From the NCBI GenBank assembly GCA_041390125.1, contig JAWKQN010000012.1, positions 1 to 64,000 of the forward strand: DNA of 64,000 bases. The letters run 5' to 3'. Source of the DNA: Gemmatimonadota bacterium (GTDB lineage: Bacteria; Gemmatimonadota; Gemmatimonadetes; Longimicrobiales; Gaopeijiaceae). The position numbers and the translations under genes are program-made. The notes below the pieces were generated by a model that did no database searches, was not told the DNA's origin, and saw only the letters and a list, made by a program, of their open reading frames with translations. How positions within the stretch are numbered: the first letter of the stretch is position 1; the number at the start of each line of letters is the position of its first letter. Shown piece by piece: positions 9,033 to 17,298 of the stretch.

Positions 9033-9868
9033 TCGCGCACCTGCGACTCGGGTTCACCCGTCTCCAGGTTCGCATCGTCCAGCTCCTCCAGGCCGTTCGC
9101 GGCATGGGCGAGGAAGAGGGCGGGGAAGCGTGCGAAGGCGTCCTGCACCGCGTCCACCAGCCACGGCGAGGGGAGCACCGGCGTCAGGAACGCGGACGCC
9201 ATGGGGAACAGGCGGGGACCGGGGGCCGGTCGACCGGCCGCAGGGCCGTCCGGGACCGAGACACGGCCGAGCCAGCGGATCAGGCGCAGCCCGGTGCAGG
9301 CCGATCGCACGATCGCGCCATACGAGCGTTGCACCGGCCGCACGCCCGGTCGGATCCCGTAGGTGCCCTGGTAGGCCCGCGCGAGGAAGCGCAGGCTCGG
9401 CGCGCCGAAGCGGCACGAGGGCGCGGTCTGGGGCGGGTTGCGCACGGCGAACCACGCGTCGAGACCGGTCTCGACCCGCACGTGTGCGACAGGTTCGGTG
9501 CCACCGTCCACGAAGACGTCGGGCGCGCCGTAGAGAAGCTCTCCGCAGGCGCGTCCCACTGCGGGATGCACCAGGCGGTCGGCCAGCACGTGGGTGAGCC
9601 ACCCGAGGGCGAAGGCGCGCTCCCGCTCGCTCTGGGCCTGGCGGTACAGCGCGCGGTTCAGCGACCCGGTGTGGACGCAATGCGCGAGGTCGGAGAGGAA
9701 GCGTTCGCCCCCGGGGAAGTAGCCCAGGTCGGGGCCCCATGCGCCCTGACGGAACGCCGAGCGCAGCTCGGGTGCCGACGCGATCCCCCGCAGGGTGGGC
9801 TCGGAGGCCTCCTGGGCGGCGGACAGGGCCAGGTCCGCGAACACGAGATGCAGCGTGAGACTCGGCAT
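8912..9868 (-). CDS. Zinc-dependent phospholipase C family protein
   Basis: A 318-residue reading from ATG 9868 (MPSLTLHLVFADLAL). The N-terminus with an early His, GAWGPDLGYFPGG, LAHCVHTGSLNRAL and FALGWLTHVLADRLVHPAVG shows the histidine/aspartate pattern of the zinc-dependent phospholipase C family (alpha-helical S1-P1/PLC-like fold). No signal peptide is apparent, so it may be cytoplasmic. The substrate is not known. The 3' end overlaps the opposite-strand membrane-protein gene for 121 bases. A longer start (10045) is possible, but the added stretch lies in the promoter region facing the kinase-like gene at 10082. Confidence 0.75.
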   Translation of the reverse strand: MPSLTLHLVFADLALSAAQEASEPTLRGIASAPELRSAFRQGAWGPDLGYFPGGERFLSDLAHCVHTGSLNRALYRQAQSERERAFALGWLTHVLADRLVHPAVGRACGELLYGAPDVFVDGGTEPVAHVRVETGLDAWFAVRNPPQTAPSCRFGAPSLRFLARAYQGTYGIRPGVRPVQRSYGAIVRSACTGLRLIRWLGRVSVPDGPAAGRPAPGPRLFPMASAFLTPVLPSPWLVDAVQDAFARFPALFLAHAANGLEELDDANLETGEPESQVRDHPNTAVTLRRLREMRAAAARGRKALDVRTAIPAPASAGP

Positions 9869-10081
9869 CGACGTCTTGAAGGGTCGGGGCCCGCGGTAAA
9901 GCCCAGGTATCCAGGCGGTCCCCAAGCCGTGCCGATCCGGGAAGGAAAGCGGAGACCGGGGCGGGCCAGGCCCTCGAGGACGACGAGCCGGTAACGCGGT
10001 CGGAACGGCGTGGTAAAACCGGCTCCCCGGCGTGGCGGACCGCATTCACGTTCCCGGCGTGCGCGTCTACACTTCGCCACC

Positions 10082-10723
10082 ATGTCGGCTACGGAGGCGG
10101 GGCGTCGGAGCGGGGAGGCGGCGGAAGCGGCCCTCGCGGCGTTGGTGGAGCGCACCACCGGGCTTCAGCCCGGTCGGCGGCTCTTCCACGCCTGCAACGG
10201 GCTGCTGTTCGCCTGGATGGTCGCAGGGTCGGGGTGGCCTCGTCCCTGGCTGGTCCTGCTGTTCGGAAGCGCGTTCGTGATCCTGCTGACGGTCGACGCG
10301 CTGCGGCTTGCGGACCCGCGCCTCAACGTCCTCTTCTTCCGCGCGTTCCTGCGTCTCGCGTCCCCGCGCGAGCACGAAGGGCTGGCGTCCTCCACCTGGT
10401 ACGTCGCCGGTGTGCTGCTCACCACCGCGCTCTTCCCGGCGGGAACGGCGGGTCCGGCCATCCTGGTCCTGGCGCTCGCGGACCCGTGCGCGAGCGTGAT
10501 CGGGCGTCTGTGGGGGCGGGTGAAGGTGGGGACCGGCACGCTGACGGGGAGCGCCGTGTTCGTCGTCGTGGCCACGCTCGTGCTGTCCTCCCGCATCCCT
10601 CCGGGTGCGGCGCTCGCCTGCGCCGTGTTCGTGGCGGTCGTGGAAGCCCTGCCCTGGCCGCTCGACGACAACCTCACCATCCCCCTCGCCGCGGCGGGCG
10701 CGCTCCAGGTCGTCCTGGGGTAG
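10082..10723 (+). CDS. Diacylglycerol/polyprenol (dolichol/phytol) kinase-family membrane protein
   Basis: A 213-residue, strongly hydrophobic protein with about six to seven helices. Family hallmarks are DALRLADPRLN, STWYVAGVLL, LADPCASVIGRLWG, GTLTGSAVF and VEALPWPLDDNLTIPL. These match the CTP-dependent dolichol kinase/phytol kinase (SEC59, VTE5/VTE6) group. It probably phosphorylates a polyprenol, phytol or diacylglycerol using CTP. In a phototroph, phytol salvage from bacteriochlorophyll breakdown is an attractive role but is not shown by the sequence. It stands alone, divergent from the PLC-like gene. Confidence 0.83.
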   Translation: MSATEAGRRSGEAAEAALAALVERTTGLQPGRRLFHACNGLLFAWMVAGSGWPRPWLVLLFGSAFVILLTVDALRLADPRLNVLFFRAFLRLASPREHEGLASSTWYVAGVLLTTALFPAGTAGPAILVLALADPCASVIGRLWGRVKVGTGTLTGSAVFVVVATLVLSSRIPPGAALACAVFVAVVEALPWPLDDNLTIPLAAAGALQVVLG

Positions 10724-10903
10724 AGGTCCGCCGCGCCTTCGCGAGCGGGTGACCGCAGCGCACCCGGCCGCGGCGTCCACACGCGCGGCGCTTCCCGGCG
10801 TGACCATTGCCCGCCCGCCCGGTCGGGAGGATCTTCCGCCCTCCTGCCGGCTTCGTCGTCCACGCGCGTCGGGCCGGTCCGTTCCCTGCGTACGGGAGTC
10901 CCC

Positions 10904-11425
10904 ATGCTCGCCCGACCCGGCCCCGACGAATACAACCCCTACTACGCGCGCTACGTGGAGCTCGTCCCCGACGGCGACATCGTCACCACGCTCGCCTCGC
11001 AGATCGAGGAGACGGACGCGGTGGTGCGGGCCTTCATCCCGGGGCGGGAGGACTTCCGCTACGAGCCCGGCAAGTGGAGCGTACGCGAGTCGCTCGGACA
11101 CGTGGTGGACACCGAACGCGTGTTCGGCTTCCGCGCCCTCTGGTTCGCGCGCGGCGCCGCAGAGTCCCAGCCGGGCATGGACCAGGATCTGTGGGTCGCG
11201 GGGTCCAACGCGGGGGAACGCGCCCTGGACGACCTCCTGTCCGAATGGCGAGCGGTGCGGGCGTCGACCGTCGCCCTCTTCCGCAGCCTGGATCCAGAGG
11301 CGGGCCAGCGGTCCGGTGTGGCCAGCGGCTACCCCGTGACCGTGCGAGCGCTGGCCTGGATCACCGCCGGACACGAGCTCCATCACCGGGCGCTGTTCCG
11401 GGAGCGCTACGGCTCGACGGCCTGA
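10904..11425 (+). CDS. DinB-fold (YfiT/DUF664-like) putative metal-dependent hydrolase or thiol transferase
   Basis: A 173-residue four-helix-bundle protein. The metal-binding histidines of the DinB superfamily are visible: GHVVDTE in the first half and HELHH near the C-terminus. A GGGAG ribosome site lies shortly before the ATG. The family contains bacillithiol transferases, mycothiol-dependent enzymes and many uncharacterised metal enzymes; function here is unknown. The gene ends 45 bases before the convergent TadG-like gene, and a strong hairpin lies between them. Confidence 0.82.
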   Translation: MLARPGPDEYNPYYARYVELVPDGDIVTTLASQIEETDAVVRAFIPGREDFRYEPGKWSVRESLGHVVDTERVFGFRALWFARGAAESQPGMDQDLWVAGSNAGERALDDLLSEWRAVRASTVALFRSLDPEAGQRSGVASGYPVTVRALAWITAGHELHHRALFRERYGSTA

Positions 11426-11426
11426 G

Positions 11427-11455
11427 CCGGCAGCGCACTGCGCCGCCGCTGCCGG
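11427..11455. terminator. Convergent hairpin terminator between DinB gene and tad operon
   Basis: Perfect 9-bp inverted repeat CCGGCAGCG (11427-11435) and CGCTGCCGG (11447-11455) with an 11-base loop. It sits between the stops of two convergent genes and could end transcription from both sides, although neither side has a clear T-tract. Confidence 0.6.
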
Positions 11456-11470
11456 AGCGGGATCGGGCGG

Positions 11471-12667
11471 TCAGGAGGCCAGGCGCACGAAGATGTCGGA
11501 CGCGACGAGGTCGAATACCGCATCGAGGTCGGCGGCCGACGGTGCCACGTACGTACGCCCCTGGGGCTGCGTCGGGTCCGAGATGCCACCTTCGTTGGAG
11601 AGTTCGTCCAGGTAGGATTCCACCGCCCAACCGAGGCCGATCGTGTAGATGTAGACGCCTTCGCTGCGGATCGCGCTGGCCCAGGTCCGGCCGTCCGCGC
11701 GGGCCTGCTCGGACACTGCCGACGATGGCCAGCTCCCGAAGCAGATGCTCGCGTTCGCGCATCCGCTCACCGGGGGCGGCAAACCGTCGTTGGGCAGCAA
11801 CGTGAGAGGGTTGTTCCAGTACCCTTCCATGCGCGAGCTCCCCTCCTGCGCCGCCATCACCCGGTCCTGTTGGGAGCCGGGATCGCCGACGACGCCGCGG
11901 AACGCCGTGGGACGCCCGTCGGTGAAGAACACGACCACCTTGACCGAGCGGGGGCGCAGCGGGCCCGTGGCGAGCTGCTCGTGCGCGTACCGGAGCGCCT
12001 CGCCGGTATTGGTCCACCCGGCCGCAGCGATGCCATCGATGGCGCTGGTGATGGAGGCAGTGAAGTAGTCCGTCATCCACACGCGCTGCGTGGCGCGGGT
12101 GTTGAAGCCGACGAGGCCCATCTGGTCGATGCTGTCGTCGAACTTCTGGACGAAGAGCTTGGCCGCGTCCTGGAGATCACCCCAGGCCTTGGCTTGTTCG
12201 AGGGAGCCGGAGTGGTCGATGACCAGCACCAGGTCCACCGGTGGCGTGGCCGCCTCCGCCTCCGCCACGATGTCGACCGTGTTGCGGCCCAGCACGCGTG
12301 CGAGGAGGGTGGGCATGGTCCGCTGCGCGACCACCTGCACGGTGTTCTCGCCGAACTGGTTCTGGCCGAACTGGACGTCGAGTTCGGGACCGAGGCTGCC
12401 GTTCCCCACGCCGTTCGCCTGTGCGATGGCCAGCGCATGCTGCAGGGCCTGCGGCTGACCGGAGCGATAGACGCGTGCTCCGGCGAGGGCGGCTGCGTCC
12501 ACGGCGCGCACCATGCGCGCGCGGTCCAGGTAGGCGCGACCCATGTCCACGGCCAGGCCGCTCATCCCGAGCAGCACGACCATGGCCAGCGCCACGAACA
12601 GGATCACGGCACCCCGCTCGTTCGAGACGGCGGTGGTGGCGGCGCGCAAGCGGGAGGAGTCGAGCAT
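11471..12667 (-). CDS. tadG: TadG-like pilus assembly protein with VWA domain
   Basis: Last gene of the leftward Tad operon; 398 residues from ATG 12667, which has a GAGAAG ribosome-like site (an ATG at 12682 is also possible). The N-terminus has the Flp/TadG-type hydrophobic segment NERGAVILFVALAMVVLLG, followed by MGRAYLDRARMVRAVDAAALAG, typical of TadG (putative Flp pilus-assembly TadE/G-like). From about residue 143 it contains a von Willebrand A domain with the metal-site motif DHSGS at 151-155 and FFTDGRPTA. TadG proteins are thought to anchor or tip the pilus in the envelope. No function beyond this is visible. Confidence 0.88.
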   Translation of the reverse strand: MLDSSRLRAATTAVSNERGAVILFVALAMVVLLGMSGLAVDMGRAYLDRARMVRAVDAAALAGARVYRSGQPQALQHALAIAQANGVGNGSLGPELDVQFGQNQFGENTVQVVAQRTMPTLLARVLGRNTVDIVAEAEAATPPVDLVLVIDHSGSLEQAKAWGDLQDAAKLFVQKFDDSIDQMGLVGFNTRATQRVWMTDYFTASITSAIDGIAAAGWTNTGEALRYAHEQLATGPLRPRSVKVVVFFTDGRPTAFRGVVGDPGSQQDRVMAAQEGSSRMEGYWNNPLTLLPNDGLPPPVSGCANASICFGSWPSSAVSEQARADGRTWASAIRSEGVYIYTIGLGWAVESYLDELSNEGGISDPTQPQGRTYVAPSAADLDAVFDLVASDIFVRLAS

Positions 12668-12694
12668 GGCGTCTTCTCGCATCGGATGCGGAGG

Positions 12695-13216
12695 CTAGAA
12701 GATGGCGGCTTCGTAGAACGAAGCCGGGATGATGGGGCCCAACACGCGGTCCAGGGGCGTGATGGGTTCGTACGCATGGAAGACCTCGACGACGTACAGC
12801 ACCCGCCCCTCCTGCAAGCCTGCGAGGCCCTGGAGCGAGAGGGCGGTCCCGCCGAGCGCGCCGAGCCGGCTCGACCCGGCGCCACCTTGCGTGAACTGGT
12901 CCGTCACGGTCGGCGCCCCGCCCTGGACCACCACCCGGCTGGCAATCACCCCGCCCAGGGTGTTCATCTCGATATCCGTGCCGTTGTCGATCACCACCTG
13001 CGCCACCTGCGCCAGTGTGGCTCCACGCGCGGCGAGGTTGGCTCCTTCGCGGGACAGGCCGGTCATGGCGTGCGCGACGCCGAACGCGTGGCCCAACTCC
13101 ATGGTCCCCAGGAGGATGAACAGGAGGATCGGGAGGATGAGGGCCAGCTCCACCAGCTCCTGGCCCCGCTCCGACCGACGGAGCCGGCGCAGAAGGCGCT
13201 CAGAAGACCGGCTCAT
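12695..13216 (-). CDS. TadE/TadF-like pseudopilin
   Basis: A 173-residue protein with a short basic N-terminus and the TadE motif SERGQELVELALILPILLFILLG: Gly-Gln-x-x-x-Glu followed by one hydrophobic helix, the prepilin-like cleavage and anchoring region. The rest is a predicted extracytoplasmic domain of beta character without recognised catalytic motifs. It starts inside the last 17 bases of the preceding TadE gene and stops 27 bases before TadG, consistent with a coupled minor-pseudopilin set. Whether it is the TadE or the TadF orthologue cannot be decided here. Confidence 0.85.
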   Translation of the reverse strand: MSRSSERLLRRLRRSERGQELVELALILPILLFILLGTMELGHAFGVAHAMTGLSREGANLAARGATLAQVAQVVIDNGTDIEMNTLGGVIASRVVVQGGAPTVTDQFTQGGAGSSRLGALGGTALSLQGLAGLQEGRVLYVVEVFHAYEPITPLDRVLGPIIPASFYEAAIF

Positions 13217-13643
13217 TCTTGACCGTGGTGCTGACGGTGATGGGCATGGTGCTGGGCATGAAGCTGGGAAGCATGCCCGCCCCGAACATGTAGAGGTAGG
13301 TCAGGGAGATGCGGACCAGTTGGTCTGGTGCACCCCCGTCCACGGGGTCGAGCACGATGTCGGCCACCGGCACGTTCAACGCGGTGGCGCGATCCACGAG
13401 GACCTGCTTGATGGACTCTGCGCGCGTCATCGGGTTGCCCGTGGCCGGGTCCAGCAGCGTCTGGCCCGTGATCGCGAAGCGCGCTGCCTCCTGGACGGCG
13501 TTGCGCACGGTGACGCGCGTGTAGAAGTGGCGTCCGGTCTCGATCACCGCCAGCAGCAGGAAGATCGCCACGGGGATGGCGAAGGCGAACTCGACGAGGC
13601 TCTGTCCCCGTCGGCGCCTCCACAAGGTGCGCATCACGCTCAT
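13200..13643 (-). CDS. tadE: TadE-like pseudopilin
   Basis: A 147-residue protein from ATG 13643 (two bases after the upstream stop; a TTG at 13649 would overlap it). The N-terminal GQSLVEFAFAIPVAIFLLLAVIE is the TadE signature: cleavage site with Glu at +5, then a hydrophobic helix. The following VRNAVQEAARFAITG helix is typical of TadE. It would be processed by the prepilin peptidase at 23212-23748 and take part in Flp pilus assembly. Confidence 0.88.
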   Translation of the reverse strand: MSVMRTLWRRRRGQSLVEFAFAIPVAIFLLLAVIETGRHFYTRVTVRNAVQEAARFAITGQTLLDPATGNPMTRAESIKQVLVDRATALNVPVADIVLDPVDGGAPDQLVRISLTYLYMFGAGMLPSFMPSTMPITVSTTVKNEPVF

Positions 13644-13645
13644 GT

Positions 13646-14425
13646 TCAACAGGCCTCGGCCCCCGGCAGACGCACGGGCCGATACGAGTAGTTCTCGTCA
13701 CGGAGCGTGGCACCGGTCGCCTCGAAATAGAGCTTCCAGAACTGCTTGACCCGTTGACCCGCATCGGTGTCGACGCGGGCGCCGACCACGACGATGCACA
13801 CGCCGGACAGGTCGGGCAGAACTCCGCGCGCCACCGCACGCGGCACCCAGTCCGCGGACGGCATGCGCCGTTGATCCTCCATCTCCATGTCGGAGGTGGA
13901 CTGGAGCATGTCGGAGAAGATGAACAGGGTCTTGTGCGTGTCGGGCCGGACCCGGAACTCCTCGGCGATGTCGTGCATCGTGGAGAGGATGTCGGTCCCG
14001 GTGATCTGCTCGCGTCCGGCCGAATCGGCGAAGGCGGCCAGGTAGTCGACGGCGTCGCGCACGAAGCGGTCGCGCGCGATCGAGTCGCTGGGGAGGACCA
14101 GGTCGGAGCGCTCGCGCTCCGGCACGGACTGGGACCAGCGGCGGGGCACCTCCTCCAGGGAGCGCTGCAGCAGCTCCATGGCGGTGATGCGGTCCCCGTG
14201 TCCGAGGGAGCGGACGCGGTCCCGGAGCAGCGTGTGGGCGTGGCTCAACTGATGGCCCTGGATGCTGCCGGAGCGGTCGAACACGAAGGCGACGTGCTCG
14301 GGCGCGCGCTTCGCCTCGGCGGCGAGCAGCGCCTGCTGCTCGGCCGTGGCGGCGGGGTCGATACACGCGGCGGCGCTCGACGAGGCCAGCGCGACCAGCG
14401 CGAGGAGGATGCGTCGGCGCCGCAT
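13646..14425 (-). CDS. VWA-domain putative lipoprotein of the tad operon
   Basis: A 259-residue protein with an arginine-rich N-terminus, a hydrophobic signal segment and a cysteine at residue 21 (SSAAAC) that could be lipidated, although the lipobox is imperfect. Residues about 45-200 resemble a von Willebrand A fold: FVFDRSGS with D50 as the metal site, a TGTDIL segment and LFIFSDML. Tad loci often carry VWA proteins of unknown role. The start codon overlaps the upstream stop (TGATG). It may form an envelope adhesin or assembly platform with the TadG protein two genes downstream (inference). Confidence 0.72.
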   Translation of the reverse strand: MRRRRILLALVALASSSAAACIDPAATAEQQALLAAEAKRAPEHVAFVFDRSGSIQGHQLSHAHTLLRDRVRSLGHGDRITAMELLQRSLEEVPRRWSQSVPERERSDLVLPSDSIARDRFVRDAVDYLAAFADSAGREQITGTDILSTMHDIAEEFRVRPDTHKTLFIFSDMLQSTSDMEMEDQRRMPSADWVPRAVARGVLPDLSGVCIVVVGARVDTDAGQRVKQFWKLYFEATGATLRDENYSYRPVRLPGAEAC

Positions 14426-16014
14426 CAGTCCGTCGCCTCGCGATTGAAGTCGGACCGGACGACCTCGAAGCGGTCGCGCAGGCCCGCCAGCTCCGACTCG
14501 TAGACCTCGGGGGTGTGCAGGGCGTGCTCGCCCGTGAAGAGCGGGCCCACGTCCAGACCCAACAGCGGGATCTCGCGACCGGCGCCCTCGGGAGCCGGCG
14601 TGCCCCGCCGGACCCGTTCGTTCTCGGCGCGGTAGAGCGAGATCACGTCGTCGAGACGGGACGCCATCTCCGCCAGGTGACGCTCCGAGTGGAGGGCGAG
14701 CAGACCCTTCAGCTCACGGATGTGCTTGGTGGACTCCCCGAGCATGGTGGTGACCTCCTCGGAGGCCTCCTCGGCCGCCGAGACGCAGTCGCGCCGCTCA
14801 TCCTCGAAGCTGGAGTCGTCGAAATACTCCCAGCGACGCACGCGTCGGTGGTAGTAGGCCGCACAGATGGCGCAGAGCACCAGGGTGAGGTTGAGCAGCA
14901 GGATCGGGAAGCTCAAACGGCTCATGGAGAGCGCGTACTCACGCAGCTCCACGGCGGCGGCTTCCATGTCGTCCGCCCGATCCGAGCGCTCGTTCGCGGT
15001 CAGGAGATCGCCGTCCACCCGCAGCCAGCCCGCGTCACGACGCAGCTCGGCCACCACCGCGACATCCTCCTGATAGCGCTCCTCCCCCACCTGTCCCAGG
15101 GTCATGCGCGCCTGGAACAGCACGCCGATCACGAGCGCCAGCCCGGCGCCGGTGAGGACGAGCGGCACTACGTGCTCGAGCGGCGAGCGCCCGGCCACGG
15201 TGTCACGCCGCATGCGCTGGTCTCCCAGCGAGATCAGGTCACGAAGCGAGCGGCCGAAGAAGTGCGCCAGCACGCACAGGAAGGTGACCACACCTGCGGC
15301 CAGCAGGGCCGCATCCGGCCGGAGCAGGAGCTGGGCGAAGACGCGCTGCGCGCCCGCCATCCAGCCCTGCGAGACCTCCGTGATCAGGCGGATCTGCCGC
15401 TCCGTGAGCGGATCCCGGGGCAGGAGGGAGGCGAACACGGGGGCGTTCGCGAAGTACTCGACGACGGCCAGGAAGGCCACGGCCAGCACGTACGCCCGGC
15501 TGGAGAGCCCACGGGCCCCATCGCTCCCGTTGCGCTGCAGCTCGCGAGCGACCTCCTGCTTGCGCAGGGAAAGGCGGGCCTTGGTCCGCTTGAGCTCGTG
15601 CGCCAACCGCTGGATCCGGTCGATGAGCAAGGCCGCGCGCCCCATCTTCTCGGACAGCGACTTCTCCTGGTCGGCCCAGGCCGCCTCCACGCTCGCGCGC
15701 TCGTGGGCCCGCCAGCGCTCGAAGACGGAGCGCGCGCGCTCGCGCAATTCGGTCTCCGCGGTGGCCAACGGGAGATCCTGATGGACGCCGTCACGCTGGG
15801 CGCGCGCGTCCTCGCGAGCCCGGCGGATCGCCTCTCCCCGCAGCTTCTCCACCACGGCGTGCATGTCGCGCACGTCGTAGTCGGGGGCGCGGACCAGGTC
15901 CTCCTCGGGAGTCCCGCCGGCCGCATCGGGTCGGCCGCTCCGTCCCAGCCGGCTCAGCCAGGAGCCGGAGTCGGCCGCCGGCTCGTACGCGAGGACCTTC
16001 GGGCGCTGGCTCAT
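14425..16014 (-). CDS. Tad-operon membrane protein of unknown function
   Basis: A 529-residue protein I do not recognise. It starts at ATG 16014, which overlaps the stop of the DUF192 gene (ATGA). The first 150 residues are charged and helix-rich, likely coiled coil (RRAREDARAQRDG, HELKRTKARLSLRKQEV). Four hydrophobic segments follow: near AYVLAVAFLAVVEYF, ALLAAGVVTFLCVLAHFF, HVVPLVLTGAGLALVIGVLF and SFPILLLNLTLVLCAICAAYY. A long charged C-terminal tail contains another probable coiled coil (ERRDCVSAAEEASEEVTTML). Its position in an unbroken tad operon suggests a pilus or envelope scaffold role. No catalytic motif is visible. Confidence 0.75.
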   Translation of the reverse strand: MSQRPKVLAYEPAADSGSWLSRLGRSGRPDAAGGTPEEDLVRAPDYDVRDMHAVVEKLRGEAIRRAREDARAQRDGVHQDLPLATAETELRERARSVFERWRAHERASVEAAWADQEKSLSEKMGRAALLIDRIQRLAHELKRTKARLSLRKQEVARELQRNGSDGARGLSSRAYVLAVAFLAVVEYFANAPVFASLLPRDPLTERQIRLITEVSQGWMAGAQRVFAQLLLRPDAALLAAGVVTFLCVLAHFFGRSLRDLISLGDQRMRRDTVAGRSPLEHVVPLVLTGAGLALVIGVLFQARMTLGQVGEERYQEDVAVVAELRRDAGWLRVDGDLLTANERSDRADDMEAAAVELREYALSMSRLSFPILLLNLTLVLCAICAAYYHRRVRRWEYFDDSSFEDERRDCVSAAEEASEEVTTMLGESTKHIRELKGLLALHSERHLAEMASRLDDVISLYRAENERVRRGTPAPEGAGREIPLLGLDVGPLFTGEHALHTPEVYESELAGLRDRFEVVRSDFNREATD

Positions 16015-16367
16015 CGGACCTCCCATTCGAGCGTGTCGCCGATGCGGGTCCGCGACTCGGTGAGCGTGCCGGCGGGGATCTCGAGCGCGTAGCGCGCGTC
16101 CCCGTGCCGCCGCGTGCGCTGACCCGGTCGGATGGAGTCGTACGCCGCGAGCACCTGCCCTTCCGGATCCAGGAACGCCACGTCGATCGGAAAGCGCATG
16201 CCGTACATGTGGATGGCGCGGCAGGGAGTGAGCAGGAGGCCCTCGCCCGGAGCGAGCGCGTCCCTGCCCAACAGCCCTCGGAGGCGGCTCCAGGGACCGT
16301 CGGCCACGTCCACCCGGATGCCCAGGGTCGTGCGCCGGTCGGCGTTGCGGACGACGAGCGACGGCAT
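16011..16367 (-). CDS. DUF192 family protein
   Basis: A 118-residue protein with the DUF192 core: SRLRGLLGRDALAPGEGLLL, then CRAIHMYGMRFPIDVAFLD and ALEIPAGT. DUF192 proteins are small beta-barrel proteins of unknown function, often near secretion or pilus genes. The start ATG at 16367 overlaps the tadC stop as TGATG and its stop overlaps the next gene's start as ATGA. It has no signal peptide here, so it is probably cytoplasmic, unlike many exported DUF192 members. Confidence 0.85.
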   Translation of the reverse strand: MPSLVVRNADRRTTLGIRVDVADGPWSRLRGLLGRDALAPGEGLLLTPCRAIHMYGMRFPIDVAFLDPEGQVLAAYDSIRPGQRTRRHGDARYALEIPAGTLTESRTRIGDTLEWEVR

Positions 16368-17296
16368 CACAAGCCTCCCAGGAGCTCGCGGAACAGGAAG
16401 AGCGCCGGCCCCAGGATCACGACGAACGTGGCCGGGAAGACGAAGAAGGCCAGCGGAAAGAGCATCTGGATCGTGGTCTTGGCGGCCTGCTCCTCGGCGC
16501 GCTGGCGGCGCTTGGTCCGCAGGGTGTCCGAGTGGACGCGCAGCGAGTGGCCGATCGAGGTGCCGAAGCGGTCGGTCTGGACGAGCATGCTGACCAGAGC
16601 GCGCATGTCCTCGAGCCCGGTGCGTCCGGCCAGGGCCCGCAGCGCGTCCATGCGCGGCGCACCGGCCCGGATCTCCAGGTTGGCGATGGCCAGCTCCTCG
16701 GCGAGTTGGGACGAGATCGAGTCGATCTCCTGCGCCACGCGGAAGAGGGCCTGGTTGAGTCCGAGGCCGGCCTCGACGCAGACCACCAGGAGGTCCAGCA
16801 TGTCGGGGATGGCCGTCTGGATGGCCCGTTGCCGGCGCCGCGCCCGCATCCGGATGAAGAAGAACGGGACGCTCCACCCGCTCAGCGCGGCGAGCGAGAT
16901 CACGAGAGCCCACCACAGCGCGTTGGTGGTGCCCAGCGCCAGCGCCAGGATCGCGAGCGTGCCGGCTCCGATGGAGATGATCAGCCGGAGCGACAGGAAG
17001 AGCGCGACGGCCTCGTGACTGCGGAAGCCCGCCTGCTGCAACCACTGACGGATGCTCTCCCGCGCGCGCGGGCCCACCGCCAATCGCGTCCCCAGCGCCT
17101 CCATGATGACGCGCAGCCGCCGCCGACGCGCCTGCCGCGCCCGGCGCTCGGCCAGCCGCACGTGCACGGGGAGCGGGATGCGCAGGGCGGAGAGCTGTCG
17201 GCGCAGCAGCCGACCCTGGGAGTTGGCGACCTCGTTGAGGGCCAGGACCAGGAAACCTGCCGAGAGCGCGACCAGGAACATCACGAGGTAGATCAT
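16367..17296 (-). CDS. tadC: TadC-type pilus inner-membrane platform protein (GspF/T2SF domain)
   Basis: A 309-residue membrane protein from ATG 17296. It has an N-terminal hydrophobic helix, a basic cytoplasmic stretch, then further helices around a T2SF domain (MLDLLVVCVEAGLGLNQAL; DRFGTSIGHSLRVHSDTLR). This is the conserved fold of the Tad/type II secretion inner-membrane platform. It is two bases downstream of tadB and overlaps the DUF192 start. With TadB it should form the platform on which the CpaF ATPase acts to extend or retract the Flp pilus. Confidence 0.92.
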   Translation of the reverse strand: MIYLVMFLVALSAGFLVLALNEVANSQGRLLRRQLSALRIPLPVHVRLAERRARQARRRRLRVIMEALGTRLAVGPRARESIRQWLQQAGFRSHEAVALFLSLRLIISIGAGTLAILALALGTTNALWWALVISLAALSGWSVPFFFIRMRARRRQRAIQTAIPDMLDLLVVCVEAGLGLNQALFRVAQEIDSISSQLAEELAIANLEIRAGAPRMDALRALAGRTGLEDMRALVSMLVQTDRFGTSIGHSLRVHSDTLRTKRRQRAEEQAAKTTIQMLFPLAFFVFPATFVVILGPALFLFRELLGGL

Positions 17297-17298
17297 GG

